Part shown: positions 34,414 through 46,826 of the stretch, one piece after another
Numbering within the stretch: the first letter of the stretch is position 1
How the letters are laid out: the number at the start of each line of letters is the position of its first letter
NCBI GenBank assembly: GCA_030549775.1
Contig: CM060175.1
Span: 15,916,212-15,980,211, forward strand
Direction: 5' to 3'
Source: Tamarix chinensis
Lineage: Eukaryota; Streptophyta; Magnoliopsida; Caryophyllales; Tamaricaceae
Length of the DNA stretch: 64,000 bases
Translations under genes and position numbers: made by a program
The notes under the pieces: model-generated
The model's input: only the letters and a program-made list of their open reading frames with translations
Told to the model about the DNA's origin: nothing
Database searches by the model: none

Positions 34414-35937
34414 TTACTGCTCTTTTGATAAATGATTCCTCCCTAAAGTCAACCAAAACAAAATTAACTCGTTAGAACCAAGAGAGGCTCATAAAAAAGT
34501 GATCAAACAAGCTAGGGTTGGTTGACCACACCTTTAAAAAAAAGAAGCTCAATTTAAACATCACCAAAAAACACCTTATCCTCAATCATCAACACAAACA
34601 CAAATCATACAAGACATCACATACATAGGCCACACTTGAAAGAACTCAACACTTACCAAGTCAATAGCTTCCTTCAAATATCAAGGTATACAAAAATCCC
34701 ACGTAGATCACATAATCACATTATCCTTTATCCAACCCTAATGCTCGTACAAGTCAAAAAAACCCTAAGAACATTTCTAAAACAAATCTAGCCTCATACA
34801 CCATCAAAACATGATCAATCCCTTACCTTATCACAACTCCTTAACCAACCACGAACCACATATAACCATATCCAAACATCCAAATCCACAAGGTACAATA
34901 TCGAAATTAAACATGGGCTCACTTGGGGTACTACCCCCTTAGAGATATCCTAAGGTAAGGTAAAAGGAACTTGGATCCCTCTAACTCAAATACCAACACA
35001 AATCAAGGTATATTGATAACTAAGTACATAACATAAAATCCACAAGGCCAAACACTAAACCAAATGACCAAGATTAAAACTCAAATAACTTCCCTTAAAT
35101 GTCCATGCTTACCTATGCATTGAAAATCGTTATCTTCCCTTAAAATTATTCATTATCAAATAAAAGCTTTAAATGCCCATACTCACCCATACATTGAAAA
35201 CCTTCAGTTCCTTCACCATCATCCATTGGATTATGCCAAAAATCTCACAGCTAAGTTACTTTGACTATACTTAGTTTTTTTTCTTTCTTTACTCAAGTAT
35301 TATGCTACTAACTTGAATGTCAGAGTTCCTATAGGGTGACACCAAATTGATGTCCCTTTGAGACTATTAGTTATAGTTCTCTTTTTTTTTTACAAGCTTG
35401 TCATTGGAGCCCCACTCTACATCAATCTATATATCTATTATAGTTTTGAAGGTATGTAGTTTGATATCCATATTGAGGGAATGGTTGATTGCTTCATAGC
35501 AAATTTAAGCTAGTGCACTTAAAATAACAACTATGATAGATCGATTTCACTTTCTCCTTATATAAGGCAAACTTAAAAGTCCATTATTTAAGGGAAGAAC
35601 CATTTCCCTACTATGTGATCGAGAGTCCACTATAAATAGTATCAAATGAAACCTTAAATTTCTCACCTAATTGATGAAGGAATATACCAAGAAAATATAA
35701 AGTCTCAAAAGAGAGAATCAACTCATTATGAGCCAAAATGTGACTTTTAAAGCAAGGATCCACCAAAATTAGCTTACCATCATTGTTGCTTCTTCCATTA
35801 AACTTTCAAGCACTAAGAAAAATTGTGGAAATATTATACCAACTTATGATCCAACCTACCACAACTACAACGAAGTAAATTTTTTTCAAATGGATTTAGA
35901 GCATGTGCATTATTAGATCTCTCAAATGTTGTCTACA
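34414..35937. other. Anonymous A-rich DNA between elements
   Basis: No intact frame is visible. A run near 35790-35870 on the minus strand reads NDGKLILVDPCFKSHILAHN followed by more open sequence (to about 35620), which could be a decayed coding fragment, but I do not recognise it. A T-rich stretch lies at 35270-35400. No element termini are seen until the TSD at 35938. Confidence 0.4.
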
Positions 35938-36364
35938 TGAGGTGAAATACCCCAAAACTTAATTTTAAGAATTACACCTAATTAAGGATTTATTTAGAAA
36001 TTTATTAAATAAATTATTTTTATTAAAATAAAAGGTATTAATTAGGTTAAATCAAGAAGAAATTTTTAAGTATTTTAATTAGGACAAAATTGGGTATTTT
36101 AGCTAATTAAGGATTTTATTTTGAAAATTAATTAATTAAATTATTTTATTTAAAATAAGAAGGAGAAAATAGTTCCAAATTAATATGAATTTTATAAATA
36201 ATTTAATTGAAGAAAATTAGGGTGTTTTGCTAATTAAAATGAAATTTATGAAAAATCTTTCAAAAATCCTAATTTAGCCCAAAAGGGATTTACATATTAT
36301 TTTATTTAAATGTTATTATTTTTAAATATCCCAAATATCATAATTAATTTAATTAAGCCAACCC

Positions 36365-37670
36365 ACTATTTTTCGTTTTTCGTTTTTCCTTTTCCCTTTT
36401 TCTTTCTTCCTTTTTCTTCTTTTTCTTTTTTTTCTTCTCCTTCCTGATTGGGCTTCCTACGGCCCAATCCCTTTCTTCCTTTTTCCTTCTCCCGCGGCCC
36501 AATCCTTTCCCTCCTTCCTTCTTCTTTTGATAGCCCGTGACCCAACCTTTCCCCCTCTTTTCTTTCCTTCGGCGCAGCTTAGCCCGCGTGACAGTTGCCT
36601 CCTTCCTTTCTCCTTTGCGCCACATTTTCCCTCGTTTCCCCTAGAACGCTGCATTTTTTCCTATCTCATTAATTTCCGTCACCGGTCCGATCGTCCTCCT
36701 TTTTTTTCTTTTCTTTTTTTCCCCAGATAGGCGGTCCGTTCCATACCTTCTTCTTCCCCTACCCTTCGCACCTTCCACCGACGTCGACCTGCACCGCCGC
36801 CCCTGTGCCCTGGTTTTTCTCCACCTTTGATCGGCCATTTCTCTCCTCTCTCTCCCCTATTAACTCATCGACCATTTTTCCCAACTAAATCTCCCCTCTC
36901 CTTGCATGTTATCTCTTCTCTCAACCAACAACTGCCTGCCACGGCTTTCTTGAATTTCGCCGGCAACCGTCACCGCCAGCGAGCCCAACTGACTTGCTGA
37001 TCCTTCCATTCTTCCCTTTAACCTAAGCCACCATTTTATTTCAATAAATACCCTCTACCTAGTCTACAATCGAGCTTTCCCCTGAAACCCAGATTTTTCC
37101 GACCTTGCCACCGCTGCCCGTTTAAACACCATTTCTGCCTCCTCCGGCCAACTTCTATGCCCTCTCTACCTACCAAACTCACCCTTACACCGCCCTCTAA
37201 CTAACCAAACCACTCATCCCCCTTGATTTTTCCCTACACAAGCCATCCCGGTTGTGCAATGTTTATTCCTCAATCAACCCATTCTTCCACCTCCGCCGCC
37301 CTTCGAACCGCCCTTAGCCACCACTTCTGCCGTTGTCGTTGCTCCTTTCACCTCCCAAATTGTGCTGTAGATCCTCCTCTAACTTTCCCTACCTTTATTT
37401 TCCTCTCCCTCCCTCTCCTCCTCTCTTTCTCTCCTTCTTCCCCATTCGGCCACCACCACCGCAGCCGTGCGCCGCCACCTTTGGCTGCGCCACCACCCTT
37501 ATTCTGTTCCTCTCCTTTTGGACAACCATAATCACCCTTATTTCCACCCTCATTCTCCCTATTTTTTTCCCAGCATCCAAATTTTCCCCTTTTCTTCCCA
37601 TCTTCCGGCCACCGCCGCTGCCATGCACTACCGCCGGCGCCGCCTGTCATCACTAGCCTAAGGTTGAACC
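36365..37670 (+). repeat. Pyrimidine block of element E
   Basis: C/T-dominated on the plus strand for ~1.3 kb with CCGCC-rich interludes. Overlapping ORFs on both strands (for example 37223-37656) are low-complexity and unsupported. Confidence 0.85.
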
Positions 37671-37729
37671 CTAAATCCCCTCAACCATTTTTCACTATTT
37701 ATACAAGCTTTAATTTAATTTATTTAATT

Positions 37730-38105
37730 TATTTGAATATATTATTATTATTATTATTACTACTACTATTATTAATTTTACCATTATTAATATTATTAAT
37801 AATTTTATTATTATTCTATATAGGGCTGAAACCCTATTGTGCCTATTTAAATTTTAATAGTAGCAGTAGTAGTAGCATTATAAATATCAAGTTTTATTAT
37901 TATTAATAATATCATTATTTTTATCATTAGAATTTATTATTATTATTAGTGTTATTATTGTTATTTAATAAGTTTATTATTATTCAATGTAGGGTCAAAA
38001 CCCTACTTCATTTTATCTTCGATTATTATCATTATTACTATTACTGTTATGATTATTTCTATTTTTTTAATATTATTATGGTTTTTATCATCATCATCAT
38101 CATCA

Positions 38106-38140
<35 letters not shown>

Positions 38141-38370
38141 TCATTATTATTATTATTACGAAATTTTGTTATTTATTTTACTAATGTTATTATTAGTATT
38201 ATTTTGGCAAAGGGGATGAAGCCCTTATTTCACTATGTTTTTGAGTAATTCCCTTTTTATTATTATTGTTACTATTTTTATTATTCTTGTTAATATTAAC
38301 ATTGATATTATTTTTAGGATTTTTGCTATTATTATTTTATTATTTTATCAAAAGCCTAGTCTTAGAATAA
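37730..38370 (+). repeat. TTA/ATC triplet field of element E
   Basis: Runs of ATT at 37739-37760 and 38104-38140, (ATC)n at about 38086-38108, and many interrupted TTA triplets. It occupies the same relative place as the field in element D. Confidence 0.9.
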
Positions 38371-38817
38371 GTTAGTAAATAATAATATTTTTTGTAGGAG
38401 GGAATCTAATTTTAGTTTTTCCCTAATATAGGTGAGACTAATCAAAGCGATAAGGAGGCATCCAAGACCGGTGTCGTTTTAGGTAAGGGTGTTACTACGG
38501 CCTATTGCGTGTTGATGTGCATTATATGCTTTGTATGTATGCATCCTATGTTTATCATTGTAATTATTTCGTATGTGGTATGACTTGGAGTTGAAGTATA
38601 TTTTTGTGTATTTATATGGCACATGTATTATGTATATGTGATGAAATATTGTGGTATGTGATGATATATATTGTGACCCAGTAAGACATATATGTGAGGA
38701 TGTTAATATGGTTTGTGTGGGGGAAAGGATGAAAATGGAGAATGGGGAAATAAGTTGACTAAGGGATGTGAGTTGACCTAAGTATTTTAATGATCCATGA
38801 GTGGAGGAATAAAATGG

Positions 38818-39330
38818 AAAATTTAGGATTTCGTGTGGGAGAATCTAATCTATGGTTTTATATGGGAGAGCCTAATTTATGGTTTTGTATGGGAGAATAT
38901 AATTTATGATTTTGTATGGGAGAATCTAATTTATGGTTTTATATGAGGGTATATAATTTGTAGTTTTATATGGGAGAATTTAATCTATGGTGTAACATGG
39001 GATAATCTAATCTATGGTGTAATATAGGAGAATCTAATCTATGGTTTGTATGGATTGAATTTATGGTTTTTAATGGAGAAACCTTAGGTTTTGTGTAGAT
39101 TGAATTTATGGTTTTGTATGAAAGATTCTTGGGTTTTGTATGAAAAAATTTAAGGTTTTGTATGGATGGACTTAAGGTTTTGCATGGTACATTTTTTGGT
39201 GTTGCATGTAAGGATCTAATATAAGGTTTTGTATGGACTGAATCTAAAGTTTTGTATGTAGAAATCGAAGGTTTTACATTGATGGATCTAGGGTTTGCAT
39301 GGTTGAATCTAGGGTTTCACGTGGGAGCTT
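38818..39330 (+). repeat. ~27-bp GGGAGAATCTAAT repeat in element E
   Basis: Units of GGGAGAATCTAATTTATGGT plus TTTGTAT recur about a dozen times, cleanest between 38845 and 39050, then drift to TTAAGGTTTTGTATGG variants. Confidence 0.85.
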
Positions 39331-39919
39331 AGGGTTTGCATAAAAAGTTTGAAAGGTTGCATGGGATGTGTAAAGTCTACATGGGAGTGAAAGTTACATA
39401 TGGAACATTGATTTGGGATGTGAGGAAGGTAATGTAAGTGTTGTTTGGGTGTTTGAACACTTTGGATGAAAAATAATATGTGGATTAATATAAGGGTACG
39501 TAGGAGACCGAGCTAGGGTTTGTGTGGACAATTAGGGTTTGGTGTGGCTGCTTAGGGTTTTTGTGGTATCATACATATTTGGTGATTAAAGTGTAATTTT
39601 GAGGATGATATTTATGAGTTGTGGTGTGTGGAGTGTTAAAATGATTTGGGTTGTGTGAGGTGGAGTAAGATGGGCCACTGATGCCTAAATTAGGGTTTTA
39701 GGATAAAACTCTGGAGTGAGATGTGGAGTGGACTTGGCAGTGTAAAGTAGTGAGCTTTGACCATATACTTAAGAGTTGGATTTTTAGTGTGATATAGAAT
39801 ATGGAGGAAAGGATGTTGGGGCAAGTTGGGAAGTACATGATGCTGATGATGTTGAAAGATAGGTGTGGGGAGAGTGAGTCATGCATGTCTAGGGTGAAAA
39901 CTTTTGAATAAGATATTTA

Positions 39920-40320
39920 AGACATTAATCATTTAAAGTGGAAGATTGTTCAGCCGGGCCCAGACCGGTCTACCGGTGAATAATAGTGGTTAGGGCATAA
40001 TGTCCTATGTGTAACCGGTCCACTAGTAATAATAGTGGTCAGGCTTTATACCTGTGTGTTTCCGTTCCACCGGCTATAATAGTAGGGGATTCCATGCTCA
40101 ACAAAACTGAACATATTTGTACCAAGACATGGGAAAGACACTTAGTACTTATAGTGGAACATCGTGTGAGAAGGGGCCAGACCGGTCCACTAGTGAATAA
40201 TAGTGGTCAGGAGCTTTATGCCTTGTGTGTTTCCAGTCTGCCGCCTATAATAGTGGTCAAGAGCTTTATGCCCTATGTGTTTTCGGTCCACCGGCTATAA
40301 TAGTGAGGTTCCTGTACTCG
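39920..40320 (+). repeat. Dyad plus CCAC...GTGG module (element E)
   Basis: A dyad variant CATTTAAAGTG (39930-39940) precedes units near 39970, 40020 and 40068. A second box (AGTGGAACATCGTGTGAG, 40151-40168) precedes units near 40186, 40232 and 40288. The best units read CCACCGGCTATAATAGTG. Confidence 0.87.
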
Positions 40321-41094
40321 TATGGATTTGATAAAAAGCATGGTGTGAAATGAGTTCTAATAAGAGATTAATTAAATAATTAATCCGGACTATAAATGGA
40401 CATTTATGTATCTTTTCCGAATGATTGTACGTTATTATGTTATCATAATGGATTATGCTATTATATTTCTTTTGCATTATTTATGTGATGTTATGTGTTG
40501 GCCTTAGTGCACGATTACCTTGCTCAGTACGTAGCGTACTAATCACCCTTTTCATAGGTGCTGCTTATTCCCACAAGTACTAGGCCCTTCTGACTTTGTG
40601 TAGGTGGGTGAGACATCAGGTAGAGTTGTGTATTGAGCATTTTTGGCTCCAAGTTCAAGACTAGTGTGACCGGATTCATTCTTCTTGTTATTTTATCTTC
40701 TTCTGCTATTTCCTTTGTATCAGATTTACTCTCTTATGATTTATTACTTGTATTACATATTTTAAAATGAATCTTTTATCAGTTATAAGTTTATCTCTCT
40801 TTTGAATATGAATTACAATCATTTACGCGTACTCTAATTTTTGGTATTATGATTCTTCTAGTTCTTTCATGAACTCTTGGTTTGAGTTTAATATTAATCT
40901 TTTCTTAGCCTTATCACTTGGTACTAAAACGGTCGGAGAGAACCGGTTTAGTACTAAGTGTGGCAGTAACATCTCCAGAATTCACGGGTTTCAAATTTTA
41001 AATTCTTCTACTTTTAAAAAAGTAGTAAATTTTGGGGTGTTACATGAGGAGTCACTGAAAAACCTTGGGGAGTTGAGGTCATAGAGGTATGAAA

Positions 41095-42287
41095 TGTAAT
41101 ACCCCTAATTTATTAACAAGAAATTTTTATTTTCAAGACAATGCAAAAGCGTTTGAAAAATAAAACTAGAAAAATGTTAATGTCACATCAATTATGAGAG
41201 ATGTGTGATCATCACCTAACCCATGTGTGATGCAAGATAAAATGAAACAAGGAACAAAAGATGCATGCTCATAATAATAACGTGACAATACAAGATAGTA
41301 AAGGCAAGAACCATATCATAGATTTAATAAGTATGTTAGTTTACAAAACTAAATATAAGGAATCGAGCCAAAAGTTTAAATAACTAAAAATACAAAAACT
41401 TCCCAACATAGTGAGAAAAAATACTTCTAACTTGTTAGCCTAGCTCTTATTCATAATTATAAATCTCTAACCCCAAGTAGTGGCCTACTAATGACCTATG
41501 TCATCATACTTAGCATACTCTAACTGAGAGTACTAACCTTGAAATTCATCCTCTACTTTTCAGACCAAAAGTTGGATCCTTATAGCGACCACACAAGTGT
41601 AGTATCAGTACAGTAAAGTAATGGTAAAACATACTACCTAAAATATGATAAGGCTCATGTAGCACATTAAAGTCACATAATAGCATGATGATATCATATC
41701 AATACAACTCAAGTACAATAAGGCATTCTTGCATGTAAATTATAGAAGTATAAAGATATAGTAAATACATCACAATCCCTACAATATAAACTATATTAGA
41801 ATCCTTCCTTTAGTGACCACACAATTCACAACAAAATCCACACATAACCAAATGGGTGTTCTAAGAAATACATCATAAGACCAACTGGGTGTTTTAAAGT
41901 GCTCACACCAAACACCTCATAAGGCATAAAGCTACCAGTTGGGTGTTTCACAATGCTCACACCAAACACCTCACATCAATTGGGTGTTTCACAATGTTCA
42001 CACCAAATACCATCATGATGATTCTTATAAAATTAGGACAATCATAGTGGAAGTCATAATTTAAATGTTTTAAATACATGGAGGTATTAACACAAAAGGT
42101 CTAAGAGAAATGTAACAAATAATAACAAATCAACCGGGTTCCAACTAGACTAGTATATCAGTCCTTAGACTAATCGGCTGATTTGGTTGTGCTAGACCTA
42201 ACCCAAAACTATACTAGAGATCCAGTTGATTGGTTGGCCTCACCAATCAATTGTTCATGGGAACCAGTCAACTGGTTTGGTCTAATC
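41095..42287 (-). mobile_element. 3'-end fragment of a long LTR (F)
   Basis: It begins TGTAATACCCCTAATTTA after GTATGAAA. It carries, on the minus strand, the CTGTACTGATACTACACT segment near 41612-41630 that elements C and D have close to their 3' ends. At 41880-42010 there are about four copies of TGGGTGTTTCACAATGCTCA. It is cut at 42288 by element G. I could not find a matching TSD at the far side, so only the fragment is called. Confidence 0.55.
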
Positions 42288-42723
42288 TGTAACACCCCCA
42301 AAATTTACACATTTTTAAATAAAAATAATACTTATAAATTAAAACCGTAAATTCTAGGAATGCTATCGCCACACTTAGTACCAAACCGGTTCACTTCTAC
42401 TGTTCCAGTACCAAATGCTAAGGCTAAGAAAAATAACTCATAACATTATTAAATAATCTAAATTCATAAATGCGGAAATCAGATACGCATAAGTATTTAC
42501 ATAATCTAAAATACAAGAGTTAGTTTTTTTAGGGAAAAGGGATAACAAGAATAATAAAATTGTTTCTGAAGTGCTAATCATAAATAAAGAAAATAGTAAT
42601 AATGATCTCAATGGAAATCTGGCCATGTCACTCCGGGAACCGATTCAGCCCAATTATCACTCAACCGTACCTGATGTCCCATAGACATCGATAGCATCAA
42701 AATAAACGTCTCCTACTTGCAGC

Positions 42724-43472
42724 TAGGGGTGTGCATTGTTGGATATCTGTATCCGAACAGATATTTTTTTCAAATATCCGATCCGACCGGATATTCGATA
42801 TCCCATATCCGAATTCGCATCCAAATACACCGGATATCTGAAACATCGGATATTCGAAATACCGGATCGTATTTCGGATATATCCGATTATTGAAAAAAA
42901 TATATCCGATTATTAAATTTACATATATAATCTATAACTAATTTTTTTTTCTACATAAATACTTGTTTAATTATTCAGCTTGCATACAAAAAGATAAAAT
43001 ACATGATTAATCATATCCACAAAAATTAGCGATCAAGATTTGTGAATAATGATGTTCTAGAACTGTGGAACGACCTAAGTTAAGAGGTTCAAAAAATTTA
43101 GGAGTTTTTTCTCTGGTTTGGGTGTTTATGTGTGTGTAGGTCGTGACCTATTTGACTGTTTGTAGAGTGTGGATGTTTATTTTAGACTTTAGTTTAGTAA
43201 ATTATTTTTGGACTTATGTACTATAGTAAAAAAAATGATCCAAACTTGAAGGTTGAAAAAAAAAAGATTATAAATTAAATAATGCCTAAATATAACTAGT
43301 TTATTCTTAAAACCAGATATTTTTTATGGATTGGATTATCCACTAAAAAATCGGATCGGATATCCGCTCTGGTCAAACTTATATTTGACTGGATCAGATA
43401 TCCAAAATTTTGGATTGGTTTTTTTGGATACTGGATCGGTTTTTCGGATCTCGATTTTTCTGCATAGCCCTA
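42724..43472. mobile_element. hAT-type MITE inside LTR G
   Basis: This 749-bp insertion has a perfect 8-bp TSD CTTGCAGC (42716-42723 and 43473-43480) and 12-bp terminal inverted repeats TAGGGGTGTGCA and TAGGGCTATGCA (10 of 12 match). An 8-bp TSD with TAGGG-type ends is the hAT hallmark. Both subterminal parts are full of GGATAT, ATATCCG and GGATCGGAT words, many of them self-complementary; the centre is AT-rich and non-coding. Confidence 0.93.
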
Positions 43473-43779
43473 CTTGCAGCAAGTTAGATGGGCCTTCTAC
43501 TCGTGGGAATGAGTAGCACCCATAAAAGGGATGATCAGTATGCTACATATTGAGTAAGGTAACCGATCACTAAGGCCAACACATAACCACATAAAATGAT
43601 ATAAGATAATATTCAACTTACACTTTCAAGCCCACATATATAATGCATAAGGTCATACAGAAAAGTATGTAGCTTATAAATGATCAAGCTCGCATATAAA
43701 GGCCCAAACAGTCCAGATTAATTATGGAATTAATCTTTTTATTGAAATTCGATGCACACCATGCTTTTTATCAAATCCA

Positions 43780-44120
43780 TATAAGTACAGGAACGCCCCA
43801 CTGTTATTGCCGGTGGGCCGGTCACTTGCGCGACAATAGTCCACACCACTATTCCTTACTGGTGGATCGACTAGTTCCTGCTCACATGGTATTCCACTTT
43901 AAGTAATTAATATCTTTTAAATTCCTTGGAAACTCTATTTTGTGTTTATTGAGCTTGAGTTACCCCATTATTATTGCTGGTGAGCCCGTCACTTGCAGAA
44001 AAAAGTCCACACCACTATTATTCACCGGTGGATCGGTCACTTGCGGGATAATAGTCCACACCACTATTCCTAACCGATGGATCGGCTGGACCTGGCTCAA
44101 TAATCTTTCATTTAAGTGAT
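43780..44120 (-). repeat. Dyad plus CCAC...GTGG module (element G)
   Basis: In reverse orientation: dyad variants at 44109-44118 and 43895-43905 (CACTTTAAGTA), each beside units of the CCACTATT...CCGGTGGATCG type near 43798, 43850, 43965, 44015 and 44070. This is the same two-cluster layout as in B, D and E. Confidence 0.83.
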
Positions 44121-44209
44121 TAATGTCTTAAGTATTTTATTCAGAACTTTCGCCTAGACATTCATGACTAACTCCTACTATTCTCATCCTCCAACCCTAG
44201 TTAACCACA

Positions 44210-44570
44210 CCAACCCATGGTAACCACAACACCCATGCAACCCTAACTCCATGCAAACCCTAGCTCCATGTAAACCCTACCTCCATGCAATACCACCATG
44301 CAAACCCTAATACCCATTTCCATGCAAAACCCTAACACCATGCAACTCCATGCAAAATCCTAACACCATGAAACCCCATGCAAAACCCTAACATCATGCA
44401 ACTCTATGCAAAACCCTAACACCATGCAAGCATTAACTCCATGCGAAGCCCAACACCATGTAAACCCTAGCACCATGTAATATTAATACCACCATGCAAA
44501 ACCCTAGCACCGTGCCACATTAATAACACCATGTAAAACCCTAACACCATGCATATTAATACCACCATGC
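44210..44570 (-). repeat. CCATGCAAAACCCTAACA tandem repeat
   Basis: The ~18-bp unit ACACCATGCAAAACCCTA recurs with variants (TCCATGCAAACCCTA, ACCATGTAAACCCTA) for ~350 bp. It contains ACCCTAA words but is not a telomeric tract. Its minus-strand version matches the GTTTTGCATGG repeats of elements D and E. Confidence 0.85.
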
Positions 44571-44839
44571 TATTACACTCCTCTTCATTATTTTAAAACC
44601 CTATTATGCATATCTTATGGCCACATAATACCATAATAATAGCACACTCATACACATAATTCTCATGCCACAAGTATTTACACAAAACATACCTCAACTT
44701 CCATATCATGTTGCATTCATAATAATTATACAATATACACTTAAAATACACAATAAATCATATTACATGGCATGTATGGCATATAATCACATATTACACA
44801 AATGGCCTTAGCACCCCTTACCTCCAAATATTAGTAATA

Positions 44840-44856
44840 ATATTAATATGAATAGA

Positions 44857-44905
<49 letters not shown>

Positions 44906-45305
44906 GTAATATAAGCCTAAAATTACAAGGTGGGATTTTCGACCCTACCTCCAAATAATGAAAGTACTATTTAAGAATAGTAATAATAATATTAATAACA
45001 TATAATACTTATAATATTAAAATTAATAAAGATAATAATAATATTAATAATAATAATAGTAAAAAATATTAATAATAGTAATAAAAATACAAGGGTGCAA
45101 AACCTATTTAAAAATTTGGGTCTCGACCCTCCTGAAATAACTAACATTAATAATAAAATAATTATACTAATAATAATAGTATTAATAATGATAATAAACT
45201 TATAATAATTTAAATAAATTAAATAAAATTGAAACTGAAATTCTAAAACTGAAGAATAACTCAACCCTGCCAATAAAATTTATCAATAATATTACAAATA
45301 ATAAC

Positions 45306-45371
<66 letters not shown>
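44840..45371 (-). repeat. (AAT)n microsatellite field of LTR G
   Basis: Pure AAT runs at about 44858-44904 (16 units) and 45298-45371 (about 24 units), with interrupted AAT/AAC triplets between. On the element strand these are the TTA fields seen in D and E. Confidence 0.93.
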
Positions 45372-45449
45372 TGAATAAATAATAAAATTGAAAAAATAGA
45401 ATAAATTACAATAAATATAAAAGAAGAGCTGAGAAGGTCTAAGGTTTCA

Positions 45450-46520
45450 CCTTGAGTGGGCGGGGATGGGTGTCATTTGCGGTGGTGCACAATGGTGGTT
45501 GGAAAAGAAGGATATAAGGAAAAAAGATGAAAAAAAAGAGGGGAGGAGAAGGGGAAAAGAGAAAATAAGGTTATGGTTCGGTGGAGGAGAATTAGTAGAA
45601 GTTTTTGGGTGGTGCAGAAGGTAGTAGAAGTGGTGGATGTGGTAGTGGACGGTGGTTTAAAGGTTGCGGGGTAACATTTTTTTTCGAGATGGACAGGGAA
45701 CTTTGCATGGCTATGGTGGCTCATGCAAGAAGAATCGAAGGAGGTGGAGAGCTTAGTTAGCTAGGGTGTAGTGCTGGAAAGAATTTGGGAGGCAGAGGTG
45801 GTGGAAAAGTTGGCTAACGGTGGCGAACGACTTGTCTGAAGTCATGGTAGCACATGGCTAGCTCTTAGGGTTTTGGGGAGAAGAAGTTTCGAAATCACAC
45901 CAATCGAGGCTATTTATAGAGTTTAGAGGGAATGGTAGGGTTTTGGGGGTCGGCAATAGGGTATTTTATGTAGGGTTTAGGGTAGCCGGCGTCGGTAATC
46001 GGCCAGCGAAAGTTTTGGTCGGGTCCAACCTTCGCGAAGCAAAAGAGAGAAATCAAGCGAGAGATAAGGGAAAATGACTTTACCAAGCTGATCTGCGACT
46101 CAAGAGGGAGATAATGAGGGGTGAAATAGCCGGTCAAAACTTGTGTGGCCGGCGGCGCCATTTTCTAACCTTTGAAGATGCAGGTCGACAATGGAGCTGA
46201 AGGAGGAAGAAGGAAGGGTTAAACCGGGCGGCAAAGGAAAAGAAAGAAAAGGGAAGAACCGGTCAGCCAGAAACGGTTATAACCCTTTTAAAAGAGACGC
46301 GATGTCTTAGAAAAAACAGGAATAAAACGTAGTGTCGGGATGCTGCAGGAAGAAGAAAAGGAATAGCGATGGGCCGCGGGAGGAAAGAAGAAAGAAAAAG
46401 GAGTTGGGCCGCGTCCAGGCCCAATCCGGCTAGAGAAGAAAAAAAAAGAAGAAAAGAAAGAAAAAGAAAGAATAGAAAGAAAAAGGAGGAAAGAAAAAGA
46501 AAAAGGAAAAATGAACAAAG
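45450..46520 (-). repeat. Purine-rich block of LTR G
   Basis: G/A-rich on the plus strand (GGAGGAG, AAGAAAAAG, GGTGG), the mirror of the pyrimidine block of plus-strand copies. Open frames here (for example 46288-46518) are Ser/Phe low-complexity artefacts. Confidence 0.83.
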
Positions 46521-46826
46521 GAAAATTTAAGTGGTTTGGAGTTAAATAAATTAATTAGAATATTTTGGGTATTTAGAATACAATGTTTAAATAAAATAAT
46601 ATTAAGTTTCCTTTTTAGGCTAATTTAGGGTTTTTAAAATATTTCTCCTAAATTCCTTTTTAATTAGCAAAAAAAAGCCTAATTTTTCCTTTATAAAAAT
46701 ATTTATAGATTCTTATTAATTTTTCTTAAATAAATCCTTCCTATTCCAAATAAAATAATTAATCAAATTCATTCCCTAATAAATCCTTATTTAATTATAT
46801 TTCTTAAAATAAATAATTTCGGGGCA

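Larger units (their letters stand above)
35943..41044 (+). mobile_element. Long non-coding element E (probable solo LTR)
   Basis: A perfect 5-bp TSD TGAGG flanks it (35938-35942 and 41045-41049). It is 5102 bp long, starts TGAAATACCCCAAAACTT and ends AAATTTTGGGGTGTTACA. Internal order: AT-rich head; pyrimidine block (36365-37670); TTA/ATC triplet field (37730-38370); a 27-bp tandem repeat (38818-39330); dyad module (39920-40320); a near-perfect inverted repeat AGTACG-TAG-CGTACT (40526-40540); and the GGTACTAAAACGGT...AAGTGTGGC segment near 40920. It carries no gag or pol. Confidence 0.92.
42288..46826 (-). mobile_element. Long LTR G, minus strand, carrying a MITE
   Basis: The left edge is TGTAACACCCCCAAAATTTAC; the right edge, near 46826, ends AATAATTTCGGGGCA, a damaged version of the usual reversed head. 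On the minus strand the order is AT-rich head, pyrimidine block (purine-rich on plus, 45450-46520), AAT field (44840-45371), GCAAAACCCTAACACCAT repeat (44210-44570), dyad module (43780-44120), then the AGTATGCTACATATTGAGTA motif (43539-43558). Net of the MITE it is ~3.8 kb. No perfect TSD was found, so the right edge is approximate. Confidence 0.78.

Noticed and set aside
37223..37656. Overlapping frames on both strands in element E
   Set aside because: C/T-rich block translations, low complexity; equivalent parts of related LTRs do not keep the frame.
44210..44570. Interstitial telomere tract
   Set aside because: ACCCTAA words are separated by CATGCAAA-type spacers and belong to an LTR-internal ~18-bp repeat.
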